This document shows, one piece after another, positions 18,645 to 28,583 of a stretch of 64,000 bases of DNA. How positions within the stretch are numbered: position 1 is the stretch's first letter; each line of letters begins with the position of its first letter. The notes beneath the pieces are model-generated. The model was not told the DNA's origin, ran no database searches, and was given only the letters and a program-made list of their open reading frames with translations. The stretch comes from Arthrobacter sp. H16F315 (lineage in GTDB: Bacteria > Actinomycetota > Actinomycetes > Actinomycetales > Micrococcaceae): NCBI RefSeq assembly GCF_024124825.1, contig NZ_JAMXSS010000002.1:2542001-2606000 (forward strand), read 5' to 3'. The position numbers and the translations under genes were made by a program.

Positions 18645-19581
18645 ATGCCGCGTCACGATCCGGAAAGCCCGCCCAGCCGCGATGCCGTCCCTGCCGGCCG
18701 CAGATTGTCAGCCGCCGTGACTCCTGCCGTCCGGGGTGCCGAGGACTTTGGACCGGCCTCCCCGGGGACAGCCCCGTCTCCGGCCTGCTCAGCGGGCCAC
18801 CCGGGACCGGGCGCGCCGCAGACCAGCGCGTTCCGGGCCAGGCGGATGCGCCGGCCAGCCGCGGACCCCGGCTCCGGTGGCGGACCGGGCGCCGCGCAGC
18901 CACATTGCTGTGTCTGGTGGCGATGGCGCTCCTTGGCTGCTTCTGGTGGCAGGCATCGAACACCGCAACCCAGGTCAGCCCGCTCGGCGCCGTCAGCACC
19001 GCGGAACCCGGCGCGGAACCCGCCCCGGAACTTGGGACGGAACCCGCTCCGGAAGTTGGGACGGGACCTGCGACGGAACTTGGGACGGGACTTGGGACGG
19101 GACCCGTCGCAGCGGACCGGATCACGGTGCACGTGGCCGGCGCGGTGGTCCATGCCGGAATCGTGGAGTTGGCATCGGGGAGCCGCCTGCACGAGGCGAT
19201 TTCGGCGGCGGGAGGCGGAGCGCCTGACGCGGACCCCGGCCAGCTCAATCTCGCGGCCGTGGTGGAAGACGGACAAAGGTCGTTGTGCCGCGGCAGGGTG
19301 AAAGTACCGGGCCGGCCGGAGCTGCTGCCGCTGGCGCGGCCGGCGCCGCGGACGGGCCGGACTCGGCCGGCGGGCCCCCTCCTCCGGGCGGAAAGATCAA
19401 CCTTAACACTGCCGGCGTCGACGAACTGGAGACCCTGCCGCGCGTTGGCCCGGTGCTGGCCCGGCGGATTGTCGAGTGGCGGTCCCAGCACGGCCGCTTT
19501 GAACGGGTCGAGGAGCTGGATGCCGTGGATGGCGTAGGGGCCAAGATGCTCGCAGCCCTGCTGCCTCTGGTGAGGGTCTGA
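18645..19581 (+). CDS. comEA: ComEA-like helix-hairpin-helix DNA-binding protein, split by two frameshifts
   Basis: Membrane-anchored DNA receptor of the competence type. The protein is spread over three frames that join if one base is restored at each of two places: the G4 run at 18764-18767 (giving ...GPASPGDSPVSGLL...) and about 19271-19273 (giving ...VVEDGTKVVVPRQGE). Order: cytoplasmic N-terminus, one transmembrane helix (AATLLCLVAMALLGCFWW), a Pro/Glu/Gly-Thr repeat linker (about 19010-19105), a SLBB-like domain (ITVHVAGAVVHAGIVEL) and the C-terminal HhH domain (INLNTAGVDELETLPRVGP). The repaired product is 312 residues. It precedes comEC. The frameshifts are probably sequencing errors. 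Confidence 0.75.
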
Positions 19582-19590
19582 GGGGCGGAC

Positions 19591-21533
19591 ATGGACCACG
19601 GCAGCCGCTGGCAGCGGTACGTGGACGCCGCGGCCCGCCGGCCCGCCGCAAACCAGCAGCCGCGGGAGGCGAAGGGACCGCCGCCACCGGAGTGGTCCGG
19701 CCGGCTCCGGGTGCTTGGCCCGGGGCTCCGTACCTGGTGTGCGTCGTGGGGAGCCCCGGGGAGGGCCCGCGCCGGAGCGGGAGGACTTATGGCGCAGGAC
19801 CGATGTGCGCCTGGTTCCGATGGCGGCAATGGTCTGGGCGACGGCCGCCGCGGCGCAGCAGCTCCCCCGGCGGTCCTGGCGGCTCTCTGCCTGAGCTTCG
19901 TGACGGGGTCCGGGCTGCTCCTGGCCATGGCGGCAGCCGGTTCAGGCAGGGGGCAGCCAGGACCGCCGGCCCGGCGAAGCTTCCGCGCGACGATGGCCGT
20001 GGCACTGCTGCTCGCGGCTGCCGCCGGCGGGCACGCCGCCGCTGATTCCTCGCTCAGGCACGAGGGTGCCGTGTCTTCCGCCGCAGCCGAGGTAACAGCC
20101 GTTGCCGCGGAAGTGGAGGTAACGGGGACGCCGCGCCGGCTCAAGTCGCCCGGGCATTCCGGGGCGGCGGATCGATGGGCCGTACCGGTCAAGCTGATCG
20201 ACATGACCTTGGACGCGCAGCGGGTACGCGCACCGGCCAGGATCCTTGTCCTGGGCGGCGCCGGCTGGGAGTACGCCGTCCCCGGCCAGCGGATCCGAAC
20301 GACCGGTAAACTCACGCCGCCCACACCGGGTCTGGCCGAAGCGGCAGTCCTCCTGGCAAGTTCCATCCCCACGACGGTCGGGGAGCCCGGGACCTGGCAG
20401 CTCGCCCCGGGGAGCTGCGCAGCCGTTTCACTGCGGCCACCGGGCAGTTCGGCGGCGACGCCCGGGGGCTCCTGCCGGGCATGGTCACCGGCGACACGAC
20501 CCTCCTGGACGAAGAGCTGGACGTGGCGATGAAGTCCGTCGGCATGACCCATCTGACGGCAGTGAGCGGCGCCAACTGCAGCGTCATCCTGGGCGCCCTC
20601 CTGCTGGCCGCGCGCAGCCTGCGATTCAGCCGGGTACTCGCTTCGGTCCTCTGCCTGGTGGGCTTGGGCCTGTTCGTCCTGGTGGTGGGCCCGGATGCGA
20701 GTGTCCTGCGGGCCGCCGTGATGGGCGCCATCGGTCTTGCGGCCCTTGCCGGCGGCCGGTCCGGACGCGGGCTAAGCCTCCTGTGCGTGGCCGTCACCGG
20801 CCTAGTCCTGCTCCAACCGGCGCTGGCCGCCAGCTTCGGATTCCTGCTCTCCGTGCTGGCGACCCTGGGTATTGTGACCACAGGCAGACCGGTCATGAAG
20901 TGGTTTCCGGCAGCCGTACCGCGTTGGGCCGCCGCCGCAGTGGCCGTGCCGCTTTCCGCACAGGCATTCTGCGGGCCCGTCATCGTTCTGCTCCAGCCCC
21001 AGTTCACTTCCTACGCCCTGCCCGCCAACATGGCCGCCGCTGTCCTGGTTGCCCCGGTCACGCTGCTGGGGACCGCGGCCGTGCCGCTGGTCCCGCTGGC
21101 GCCGGGCTTCGCCGCTGTTCCGTTGGGCGTCGCCGCCGCCTTCGCCGCCGGGGTAGGAGGAATCGCCCGGTTCTTCGCGGGCCTGCCCGGCGCCGTCCTG
21201 CCATGGCCGGACGGGGCCTACGGCGCCGCGACCATGACGCTCTTCTCGGCCGTGGCCCTCGCCGCCTGGTGGCTGGCCTTCCACCCCTTCCGGACGGCCG
21301 GGTTGGCCCTGACGGCACATCAGCGAACGGTGGCGTTGCTGAACCGGATACCGATGCGCGGCGACGGCCGGCACACGGCCCGGGAAGGGACCTGGCCCGG
21401 CTTGGTGCACCGCCCCGGCCGTGGCAGGCTTAGAGTCTGCACACAATCTTCCGGGAGGAAACCTCAGTGGCTGCTGCCCAGACCCCACGCACCCGGCCCG
21501 CGGCTTCGAACACCGCCACCTGGCGCGATGTGA
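19591..21533 (+). CDS. comEC: ComEC-like competence membrane channel protein, with a frameshift
   Basis: Polytopic membrane protein matching ComEC/Rec2, the channel for incoming single-stranded DNA. The N-terminal frame carries several hydrophobic helices and an OB-like DUF4131 region; the C-terminal frame starts near 20413 with LRSRFTAATGQFGGDARG and the Competence-domain motif MTHLTAVSGANCSVI, then about eight membrane segments. The frames join if one G is restored in the G4 run at 20409-20412, giving about 647 residues. No C-terminal metallo-beta-lactamase domain is seen. The last 20 or so codons overlap holA and look non-coding, so the true end may be a little earlier. Confidence 0.78.
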
Positions 21534-22480
21534 GCCCGGCAGCCGTTGTGCTGGTGGGAGGCCCGGAAGACTACCTGGGCTCCCGCGCCATGGACCGGAT
21601 CCGGGCGCAGGTCCGCGCCGCCGCCCCTGATGTCGAAGTCACCCGGCTCACTGCCGGCAACTACGAGCCCGGTTCCCTCGCCATGAATGTCAGTCCGTCA
21701 CTTTTCGGCGAACAGAAGCTGATCGAGGTGGAAGGACTGGAGGGCATGAACGACGCGTTCCTCGCTGACGGTCTCAGATACCTCGCCCGGCCGGAGCCCG
21801 ACGCTGTCCTCGTCCTGCGCCATAGTGGCGGCGTGCGCGGGAAGAAGCTCCTGGACGCCATCAAATCCGGCGGGTGGCCGGTGGTGGACTGCCAGCCGCT
21901 GAAAAAGGACGCGGACAAGGTCGCGTTTGTGGCAGCCGAGTTTCGGGCAGCTTCCCGCCGTATCGATCCCGATGCCGTGCATGCCCTCGTCAACGCCGTC
22001 GGCGCCCAGCTCGCCGAACTGGCCGCCGCCTGCAGCCAATTGATCGCCGATGCGGCCACCGGCGTGGATTCCGCCATGGTGGACCGGTACTACGGGGGTC
22101 GGGTGGAAGCCACCGCGTTCAAGGTAGCCGACGCGGCGATGGCAGGGAATGCGCCGCTGGCCCTCTCCACCCTGCGCCACGCCCTCGATACCGGGGCGGA
22201 CCCGGTTCCCCTGGTGGCCGCGCTGGCCTCGAAGCTCCGGAGCCTCGCCAAGGTGGCCGGCGCCCAGGGATCCTCGTCGCAGATTGCCAAGCAACTGGGC
22301 ATGCAACCCTGGCTGGTCGAGCAGGCACAGCGGGAGGTCCGGCGCTGGACCCCCGAAGGGCTTGTCCGGTCCATCCAGGTGACCGCCGAGGCCGACGCCC
22401 AGGTGAAGGGCCTGTCCCGGGACCCGGTCTACGCCGTCGAACACGCCGTTACCGTGATCGCTACTTCCGTCCGCCGCTGA
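21467..22480 (+). CDS. holA: DNA polymerase III delta subunit
   Basis: Clamp-loader subunit that opens the beta sliding clamp. The 337-residue product shows the delta features VVLVGGPEDYLGSRAM near residue 27 (equivalent of the degenerate P-loop region), SLFGEQKLIEVEG, and a C-terminal domain ending in DAQVKGLSRDPVYAVEHAV. The GTG at 21467 has GGGAGGA at 21453-21459. It follows comEC with overlap and precedes rpsT on the opposite strand, a common bacterial arrangement. Confidence 0.93.
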   Translation: MAAAQTPRTRPAASNTATWRDVSPAAVVLVGGPEDYLGSRAMDRIRAQVRAAAPDVEVTRLTAGNYEPGSLAMNVSPSLFGEQKLIEVEGLEGMNDAFLADGLRYLARPEPDAVLVLRHSGGVRGKKLLDAIKSGGWPVVDCQPLKKDADKVAFVAAEFRAASRRIDPDAVHALVNAVGAQLAELAAACSQLIADAATGVDSAMVDRYYGGRVEATAFKVADAAMAGNAPLALSTLRHALDTGADPVPLVAALASKLRSLAKVAGAQGSSSQIAKQLGMQPWLVEQAQREVRRWTPEGLVRSIQVTAEADAQVKGLSRDPVYAVEHAVTVIATSVRR

Positions 22481-22546
22481 GCCAGGACAGGGACCGGTGC
22501 CCACGCAGCAGGTGCTGCGCACGGCCGCTCTAGCTCTTAACTGGAA

Positions 22547-22574
22547 GTGGCCGGCACCCTGGGGCGCCGGCCAC
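22547..22574 (-). terminator. Hairpin downstream of rpsT (probable terminator)
   Basis: GTGGCCGGC (22547-22555) and GCCGGCCAC (22566-22574) form a perfect 9-bp stem between the converging holA and rpsT genes. The U-tract is weak on both strands, so efficiency is uncertain. Confidence 0.5.
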
Positions 22575-22602
22575 AATCGTCAGTTCGAAAGAACTGGAAA
22601 CC

Positions 22603-22863
22603 TTAGAGCGCGTTGACCTTCTTGGAGATGGCCGACTTGCGGTTTGCGGCGTTGTTCTTGTGGAGAACGCCCTTGCTGACAGCCTTGTCCAGCTTGCGGC
22701 TGGCGGAAAGCAGTGCGGTAGCGGCCGCATCCTTGTCGGTTGACTCAACGGCGGTGTTGACGGCGCGGATGGCCGTCTTCAGCTCGGACTTGACTGCGTT
22801 GTTGCGCAGGCGGGCCTTCTCGTTGGTGAGGATGCGCTTCTTCTGGGACTTAATATTAGCCAC
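22603..22863 (-). CDS. rpsT: 30S ribosomal protein S20
   Basis: An 86-residue basic protein with the S20 start [20 protein letters not shown] and the internal segment [20 protein letters not shown]. It binds 16S rRNA early in small-subunit assembly. The start is GTG at 22863, with GAGAG upstream. Converges with holA, and a hairpin lies just beyond its stop. Confidence 0.97.
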   Translation of the reverse strand: MANIKSQKKRILTNEKARLRNNAVKSELKTAIRAVNTAVESTDKDAAATALLSASRKLDKAVSKGVLHKNNAANRKSAISKKVNAL

Positions 22864-23037
22864 GTGTGAACTCTCTTTTTCAATGCGGAAAATGGTCTAG
22901 AGGGCTTTCAGATTGGCCATTGACTGAGCGGCGTGGGGATACCTATGGCGACCAACCATCTGTGGCCGTCGACCTGCACGGACACACAGCTGTCAATAAT
23001 AGCAGAGTGACCGGCAGGCTGGCGATTGACGGCCCGG

Positions 23038-23577
23038 TCAGCGCCACCCCTGGCGGGTCCGCAGGGCGGCGGCAATGACGTTGAAGCTCTTGTGGTCGAG
23101 GATCGCGCCCTCGCGCCGGACATCCCGGGGATTGATCTGCAGGACACGGTCCAGTTTCGCTTCACTCGGACGGCGCTGCCGGTCCCAGGGGCCGGTGCCG
23201 ATGTCGACGTAGTCATCGGCCCGGCGGGGGTCGCCGTCGTGGTCCTTGCTGGTGAGCATAAGCCCCAGCAGGTAGGCGCCGTTGCTGCCCACCAGCAGCA
23301 CCGGGCGGTCCTTGCCCTGCGAATAGTCCTCCTCGTACGGCACCCAGGTCCAGACAACTTCGCCCGGCTCCGGGCGTCCGTTGGCAGACGGGGCGTAGCT
23401 CACCTTGGCCGTGCCGCGGAAATCTCCGGGGTAGGTACCGGTCAGCGAGCCCCGGGTTGGCTGGCTGCCGGGCGTTCTTCCCGGCGGGGAGCTGCCGGGC
23501 GCGGAGCGGGGCTGGTCCTCCAGGAATCTCAAGGTCCTGCGGACAGCGTTGCCGATCGAGCGTAAGTTCCAAGCCAT
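23038..23577 (-). CDS. PemK/MazF-like family protein without an adjacent antitoxin
   Basis: A 179-residue protein with a variable, Pro/Gly/Ser-rich first 65 residues and then a PemK/MazF-type fold core: RPEPGEVVWTWVPYEED, KDRPVLLVG, and later INPRDVRREGAILD. MazF and PemK are usually mRNA endonuclease toxins, in which the PGEV start and the KxRPxLV motif are typical. No antitoxin-sized gene lies upstream or downstream: rpsT is 174 bases away and lepA is divergent. It may be a domesticated or regulatory member rather than a toxin. TAGGGT lies six bases before the ATG, suggesting a leaderless mRNA. Confidence 0.75.
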   Translation of the reverse strand: MAWNLRSIGNAVRRTLRFLEDQPRSAPGSSPPGRTPGSQPTRGSLTGTYPGDFRGTAKVSYAPSANGRPEPGEVVWTWVPYEEDYSQGKDRPVLLVGSNGAYLLGLMLTSKDHDGDPRRADDYVDIGTGPWDRQRRPSEAKLDRVLQINPRDVRREGAILDHKSFNVIAAALRTRQGWR

Positions 23578-23583
23578 GGGGAA

Positions 23584-23589
23584 ACCCTA
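23584..23589 (-). promoter_or_regulatory. Putative -10 box of the leaderless PemK/MazF-like gene
   Basis: On the minus strand TAGGGT, six bases (TTCCCC), then ATG at 23577; no ribosome binding site. Confidence 0.4.
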
Positions 23590-23796
23590 CCGGCACCCAG
23601 TACCGGCGCAGGGGACAACTGCGGCGAAGAATCCAGGCGGCACATCTGCGCCGCTTTACGGAGCAGGGATGCACTCCCACGGGCCCGGACGTGGGAGACT
23701 ATAGGTTCAGCTACGCGGCACGTCGCAGGCCGGGAAACCAGAGCCAGCGCCGATCCGTGGAAAAGCCACCCGTAATGCCAACAGTAAGGACCCTGC

Positions 23797-25650
23797 GTGT
23801 CTCCCATGGCCCGCACCGCCCCGGTGCCCGCCGCAACAGATCCGGCCATCCTCCGGAACTTCTGCATCATTGCGCACATTGACCACGGCAAGTCCACACT
23901 GGCCGACCGGATGCTCCAGTACACCGGCGTCGTCCAGTCCCGTGACATGAAGGCCCAGTACCTGGACCGCATGGACATTGAGCGCGAACGCGGCATCACC
24001 ATCAAATCCCAGGCCGTCCGCATGCCCTGGGAGCTCGACGGCGTCAGCTACGCGCTGAACATGATCGACACCCCGGGACACGTCGACTTCACCTACGAGG
24101 TCTCCCGCTCGCTCGCGGCGTGTGAAGGCGCGATCCTTCTGGTCGACGCTGCGCAGGGCATCGAGGCCCAGACCCTTGCCAATCTTTACCTGGCGATGGA
24201 GAACAACCTTACGATCATTCCGGTCCTGAACAAGATCGACCTCCCCGCCGCCCAGCCCGAGAAGTACGCGGCGGAACTCGCCAACCTGATCGGCGGCGAG
24301 CCCGACGATGTGCTCCGGGTTTCCGGCAAGACGGGTATGGGCGTCGAGGTTCTGCTGGACAAGATCGTCCGTGACCTGCCGGCTCCGGTGGGCGATCCCA
24401 ATGCTCCCGCCCGCGCCATGATCTTCGACTCCGTATACGACACCTACCGCGGCGTAGTTACCTACGTCCGTGTGGTTGACGGCATGCTGCACCCCCGCGA
24501 ACGCATCCAGATGATGTCCACCCGTGCCACCCATGAACTCCTCGAGATTGGTGTCAGCTCCCCGGAGCCAACCCCCTCCAAGGGCCTCGGCGTCGGCGAG
24601 GTGGGCTACCTCATCACCGGTGTTAAGGACGTCCGCCTGTCCAAGGTCGGCGACACCGTCACCAACCTGGCCAAGCCGGCCAGCGAATCACTCCCCGGCT
24701 ATGCCGATGCCAAGCCGATGGTCTTCTCCGGCCTGTATCCCTTGGACGGCACGGACTACCCGGTGCTCCGCGATGCGTTGGAGAAGCTGATGCTCAACGA
24801 TGCCGCCCTGGTCTACGAGCCGGAGACGTCCGCGGCGCTGGGATTCGGGTTCCGAGTCGGCTTCCTGGGGCTGCTGCACTTGGAAATCACCAGGGAGCGC
24901 CTGGAACGCGAATACAACCTCGACCTGATCTCCACCGCCCCGAACGTGGAGTACGAGGTAACGCTGGAGGACAAGAAGGTCGTCCACGTCACCAACCCCA
25001 GTGAATACCCCAGCGGCAAGATCGCCGAGGTCCGTGAGCCCATGGTCGCCGCAACCATCCTGGCGCCGAACGAGTTTGTCGGGGCCATCATGGAGCTGTG
25101 CCAGAGCCGGCGCGGCGTGATGGGCGGCATGGACTACCTCTCCGAGGACCGGGTGGAAATCCGGTACCGTCTGCCGTTGGCCGAGATCGTCTTTGATTTC
25201 TTTGACATCCTCAAGTCCAAGACCCGCGGCTACGGGTCGCTGGACTGGAAAGCGGACGGGGATCAGGTTGCTGACCTGGTCAAGGTCGACATTATGCTCC
25301 AGGGCGAACAGGTGGATGCTTTCAGCGCCATCACCCACCGGGACAAGGCCTACGCCTACGGCGTGATGATGACCGGCAAGCTGCGCGAACTCATTCCGCG
25401 CCAGCAGTTCGAGGTTCCCATCCAGGCTGCCATCGGCTCCCGCATCATTGCCCGGGAAAGCATCCGCGCGATCCGCAAGGACGTGCTGGCCAAGTGTTAC
25501 GGCGGTGACATCACCCGAAAGCGCAAACTGCTGGAAAAGCAGAAGGAAGGCAAAAAACGCATGAAGATGGTGGGCCGTGTGGAGGTCCCGCAGGAAGCCT
25601 TTATCGCCGCCCTCACCACGGATGAGTCCAAGGACAAGGCCAAGAAGTAA
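23797..25650 (+). CDS. lepA: Elongation factor 4 (ribosome back-translocase LepA)
   Basis: Translational GTPase of 617 residues. G1 is [10 protein letters not shown]3 is [12 protein letters not shown]4 is NKID. The LepA-specific C-terminal domain includes [20 protein letters not shown] and [13 protein letters not shown]. The GTG at 23797 follows TAAGGA (23785-23790) by six bases; an in-frame ATG lies three codons later. The next gene is hemW, the usual pairing in bacteria. Confidence 0.97.
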   Translation: MSPMARTAPVPAATDPAILRNFCIIAHIDHGKSTLADRMLQYTGVVQSRDMKAQYLDRMDIERERGITIKSQAVRMPWELDGVSYALNMIDTPGHVDFTYEVSRSLAACEGAILLVDAAQGIEAQTLANLYLAMENNLTIIPVLNKIDLPAAQPEKYAAELANLIGGEPDDVLRVSGKTGMGVEVLLDKIVRDLPAPVGDPNAPARAMIFDSVYDTYRGVVTYVRVVDGMLHPRERIQMMSTRATHELLEIGVSSPEPTPSKGLGVGEVGYLITGVKDVRLSKVGDTVTNLAKPASESLPGYADAKPMVFSGLYPLDGTDYPVLRDALEKLMLNDAALVYEPETSAALGFGFRVGFLGLLHLEITRERLEREYNLDLISTAPNVEYEVTLEDKKVVHVTNPSEYPSGKIAEVREPMVAATILAPNEFVGAIMELCQSRRGVMGGMDYLSEDRVEIRYRLPLAEIVFDFFDILKSKTRGYGSLDWKADGDQVADLVKVDIMLQGEQVDAFSAITHRDKAYAYGVMMTGKLRELIPRQQFEVPIQAAIGSRIIARESIRAIRKDVLAKCYGGDITRKRKLLEKQKEGKKRMKMVGRVEVPQEAFIAALTTDESKDKAKK

Positions 25651-25692
25651 CGGTGCCAGCAACGACTGTTCCACGGCAGACGGGCCCGGCCC

Positions 25693-26930
25693 GTGCCTAG
25701 CGCCCTTCCGCTGGGCGATCCGGCGCCACCGGACGGGCTGCTGCCCGGCCAGGCACTGGAGGGTGCCGCTTCCCGGGATTTTGGGCTGTACGTGCATATC
25801 CCGTTCTGCGCCGTGCGCTGCGGTTACTGCGACTTCAACACCTATACCGCCACGGAGCTCGGTGGCGGCGCCTCGCAGGACGCCTACGCCGGCACGGCGG
25901 TGGCAGAAGTCGCCTTTGCGGCGGCGGTCCTGGCGGCCAGCGGCCTGCCGGCCCGCCCGCTGAGCACTGTCTTCTTCGGCGGCGGAACGCCGACATTGCT
26001 CCCCGCCGGGGACCTGGCCCGGATCCTAGCCTCCGCCATCGGGGCGTGGGGCCTGGCGCCCGGGGCTGAGGTCACCACCGAGGCGAACCCGGACTCGGTC
26101 ACGCCCGAATCCCTGCAGCTGCTGGCCGACGCCGGATTCACCAGGGTGTCGTTCGGCATGCAGTCTGCGGTGCCGCATGTCCTTAAGGTACTGGACCGCA
26201 CCCACACTCCCAGCCGGGTTCCCCAGGCCGTTCAATGGGCGCGGGAGGCCGGGCTCGCCGTCAGTCTGGACCTGATCTACGGAACGCCGGGGGAGTCGCT
26301 GGCAGACTGGCGCTTCTCGCTGGAGACCGCGTTGTCCTATCAGCCTGACCACATCAGCGCCTACGCACTGATCATCGAGGATGGCACCAAGCTTGCCGCG
26401 CAAATCCGCCGTGGCGAGGTAGCGGGAATTGACGACGACGACCATGCGGCAAAGTACGAACTGGCCGACGAACTGATCTCCGCCGCCGGACTGTCCTGGT
26501 ACGAGGTCAGCAACTGGTCCCGCAGCCCGGACCAGGCATGCCGGCACAATCTCGCCTATTGGCGGGGCGATGACTGGTGGGGGTCGGCCCGGGCGCTCAC
26601 TCGCACGTGGGCGGTGTGCGCTGGTGGAACGTGAAGCACCCCACTGCCTACGCCAATCGGATGGGTTCCGGGCTTTCCCCGGCAGCCGGCCGGGAGACCC
26701 TTGATTCTGCGACCCGCAACGTCGAGCGCGTGATGCTCGAAGCGCGGCTGAACTCAGGGCTGGACATTGCCAGTCTGGGCGGACTGGGGGATACCGGGCG
26801 GCATGCTGTCGCCGGACTCATCGCCGATGGCCTGGTGGAGCCCGTCGCGGCCTTCCGCGGCAGCCTCATCCTCACGCTCAAAGGCCGCCTGCTGGCGGAC
26901 GCAGTAGTCCGCAGGATCCTGCCGGACTAA
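25693..26930 (+). CDS. hemW: Heme chaperone HemW (radical SAM, formerly annotated as oxygen-independent coproporphyrinogen oxidase-like), with a frameshift
   Basis: Radical SAM protein that binds heme and delivers it to respiratory enzymes. The cluster motif is CAVRCGYC (Cys-x3-Cys-x2-Cys) near residue 38, followed by the SAM-binding FFGGGTPTLL. The first frame fails at the five-G run 26579-26583: restoring one G turns DDWWGSAR into DDWWGVGPGAHSHVGG and joins the C-terminal part ending at 26930, giving 412 residues. The repaired sequence matches the family across the join, so a sequencing error is likely. It lies 42 bases downstream of lepA. Confidence 0.88.
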
Positions 26931-26936
26931 ACCTGC

Positions 26937-26954
26937 GGGCCCGGGAGCGGGCCC
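26937..26954. terminator. Bidirectional terminator between hemW and the DUF4870 gene
   Basis: GGGCCCG (26937-26943) pairs with CGGGCCC (26948-26954) around GGAG. It is followed by TATTTG on the plus strand and sits between two converging genes. Confidence 0.65.
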
Positions 26955-27373
26955 TATTTGATAAAGCGGAAGTTGAACTCGTAGCGGTGCGGCTGGCCGC
27001 GGTTGACGTGGATTCCGGCTGCGACCGAAAAGCAGGTCACGGCGATCCAGATGAGAGTGGCAAGCACGGCGAAAATGTTGCCCACCACCGGGATAAAGAC
27101 CAGCAGGTTGCACACCACGGCAGCAATTGTCGGGGGCAGCGTGAAATTGAGGGCTTCTTTGGACTCCTGCGCCGTGAACGGTCCGCGGTCCTTGAAGATC
27201 AGGTAGATCAGCAACGAGGGCACGCAACCGAGGATGCCGCCGAAATGAGCCAGCGTGGCCCATTGCCGGTCCTCGCCAGCCGTCAGCGGCAGCGCGTTGG
27301 CGGGGACGCCATGGTACGGGTGCCGGCCATAGCCGGCATTGTCGCCGTTATGCTCGCGTGCTTCATCTGCCAC
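26954..27373 (-). CDS. DUF4870 family membrane protein
   Basis: A 139-residue protein with a hydrophilic N-terminus, the DUF4870 entry segment EDRQWATLAHFGGILGCVPS, the conserved ESKEALNF motif and three to four hydrophobic helices (TIAAVVCNLLVFIPVVGNI, AVLATLIWIAVTCFSVAAGI). The function of the family is unknown. The GTG at 27373 is preceded by AAGGAC on the minus strand, so the longer open frame is not used. Converges with hemW. Confidence 0.85.
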   Translation of the reverse strand: MADEAREHNGDNAGYGRHPYHGVPANALPLTAGEDRQWATLAHFGGILGCVPSLLIYLIFKDRGPFTAQESKEALNFTLPPTIAAVVCNLLVFIPVVGNIFAVLATLIWIAVTCFSVAAGIHVNRGQPHRYEFNFRFIK

Positions 27374-27516
27374 GGTGTTGTCCTTCGGATTGCGGTGGTG
27401 CGTTGGTGCCTGGAAATGCCGCTGCTGCGCCGGAAGCGCAACCGCCATACCAAGAATACGTGCTGGTGCGCTGAATCACGGATCGGCCCGCTGGCGGGAA
27501 TGTCCGGCGGCGGCGT

Positions 27517-28363
27517 TCACGGGACGGTGAGGAAGTCGATGACCTCCTCCACCCGGCCCAGCAGGGAGGGTTCGAGGTCAGCGTAGTTGTGGACCGTGCC
27601 GAGGAGTTTCTGCCAGCCCAGGCCAATGTCTTCCTTGGTGCTGTGCGGCCAGCCGAACGCGGTCAGGATACCCGTCTTCCAGTCCACCCCGCGGGGGATC
27701 ACCGGCCACTTCTCGATCCCCAGGACCGCGGGCCGGATGGCCTGCCAGACATCGACGTAGGGGTGGCCAACGATCAGGACGTTTCCGGCCGCCCCGGGGA
27801 GGCCATCACGGCCGCGGCGATCCTGGATTCCTTGGAATCGGGCACCAGGTGGTCCACCAGCACCCCGAGGCGGCGTCCGGGGCCGGGCCGGAAAGCGGCC
27901 ACCGCCCCGGTGAGGTCGTCAATGCCATGCAACGGCTCGACGACGATACCCTCGACCCGCAGATCGTCACCCCAGACCTTTTCGACGAGTTCGGCGTCGT
28001 GTTTGCCTTCCACCCAGATCCGGCTGGCTTTGGCGATCTGGGCGCGCTGGCCCGCCACGCGGACGGAGCCGGAGGCGGTGCGGGCCCCGGCGGCCGCCGC
28101 GCTCCCGCGGGGCGCCGGCGGCATCAGCCGGATCGGCTGGCCCTCCAGCAGAAAACCGAAGCCGAGGCGAAAGGACCGGGACTTCCCCGGCGGTCTTCCA
28201 GGGCGACGACGTGCATCCCGCCGGACTTCTCCACCCGGGTCACGGCGCCGACCCAGCCGGACTGCACATCTTCGAGCACCATTCCGCGCTCGACGGGCAC
28301 TTCGGGTAGTTGGGTTTTGGCGGGCGCGGACAGGTCCTGGGGCCCCCAGTTCTGGTACGACAT
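27517..28363 (-). CDS. DUF3097 family protein, split by two frameshifts
   Basis: Actinobacterial protein of unknown function. Three consecutive minus-strand frames make one continuous protein of about 282 residues if one G is restored in each of two G4 runs (plus-strand C4 at 28185-28188 and 27792-27795). Segments in order: MSYQNWGPQDLSAPAKTQLP, then ALEDRRGKSRSFRLGFGFLL, ASRIWVEGKHDAELVEKVWG and VEPLHGIDDL (Toprim-like look), then ASPGAAGNVLIVGHPYVDVW, and finally GLGWQKLLGTVHNYADLEPS. The EGKHD and D-x-L-VPDSKESR motifs resemble Toprim metal-binding motifs, so nucleic-acid binding is possible. Errors in the sequence are the likely cause of the breaks. Confidence 0.75.
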
Positions 28364-28473
28364 CGGTTACACACTGCTTTGCGCTCGGTGGGCTGTGCCC
28401 CAAAACACCTGCCCCGGGAAGAACGCCCGAAGCGAATTCAATGCTAACAACGCGGCGACTCATATTAGACTGG

Positions 28474-28500
28474 TTAGCACTTAGGCATGTCGAGTGCTAG
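28474..28500. promoter_or_regulatory. CIRCE element (HrcA operator)
   Basis: TTAGCACTT-N9-GAGTGCTAG, matching the CIRCE consensus TTAGCACTC-N9-GAGTGCTAA with one mismatch in each arm. It lies 84 bases upstream of the hrcA ATG, so hrcA-dnaJ is expected to be repressed by HrcA and induced by heat. Confidence 0.88.
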
Positions 28501-28583
28501 CCACTGTGTGCCCGGCCACTGTGTGTCCGGCGCGTGCGGCGGGCGGTGGCATCGAATGCGGGACGGTCGACAGGAGGTGGAGC

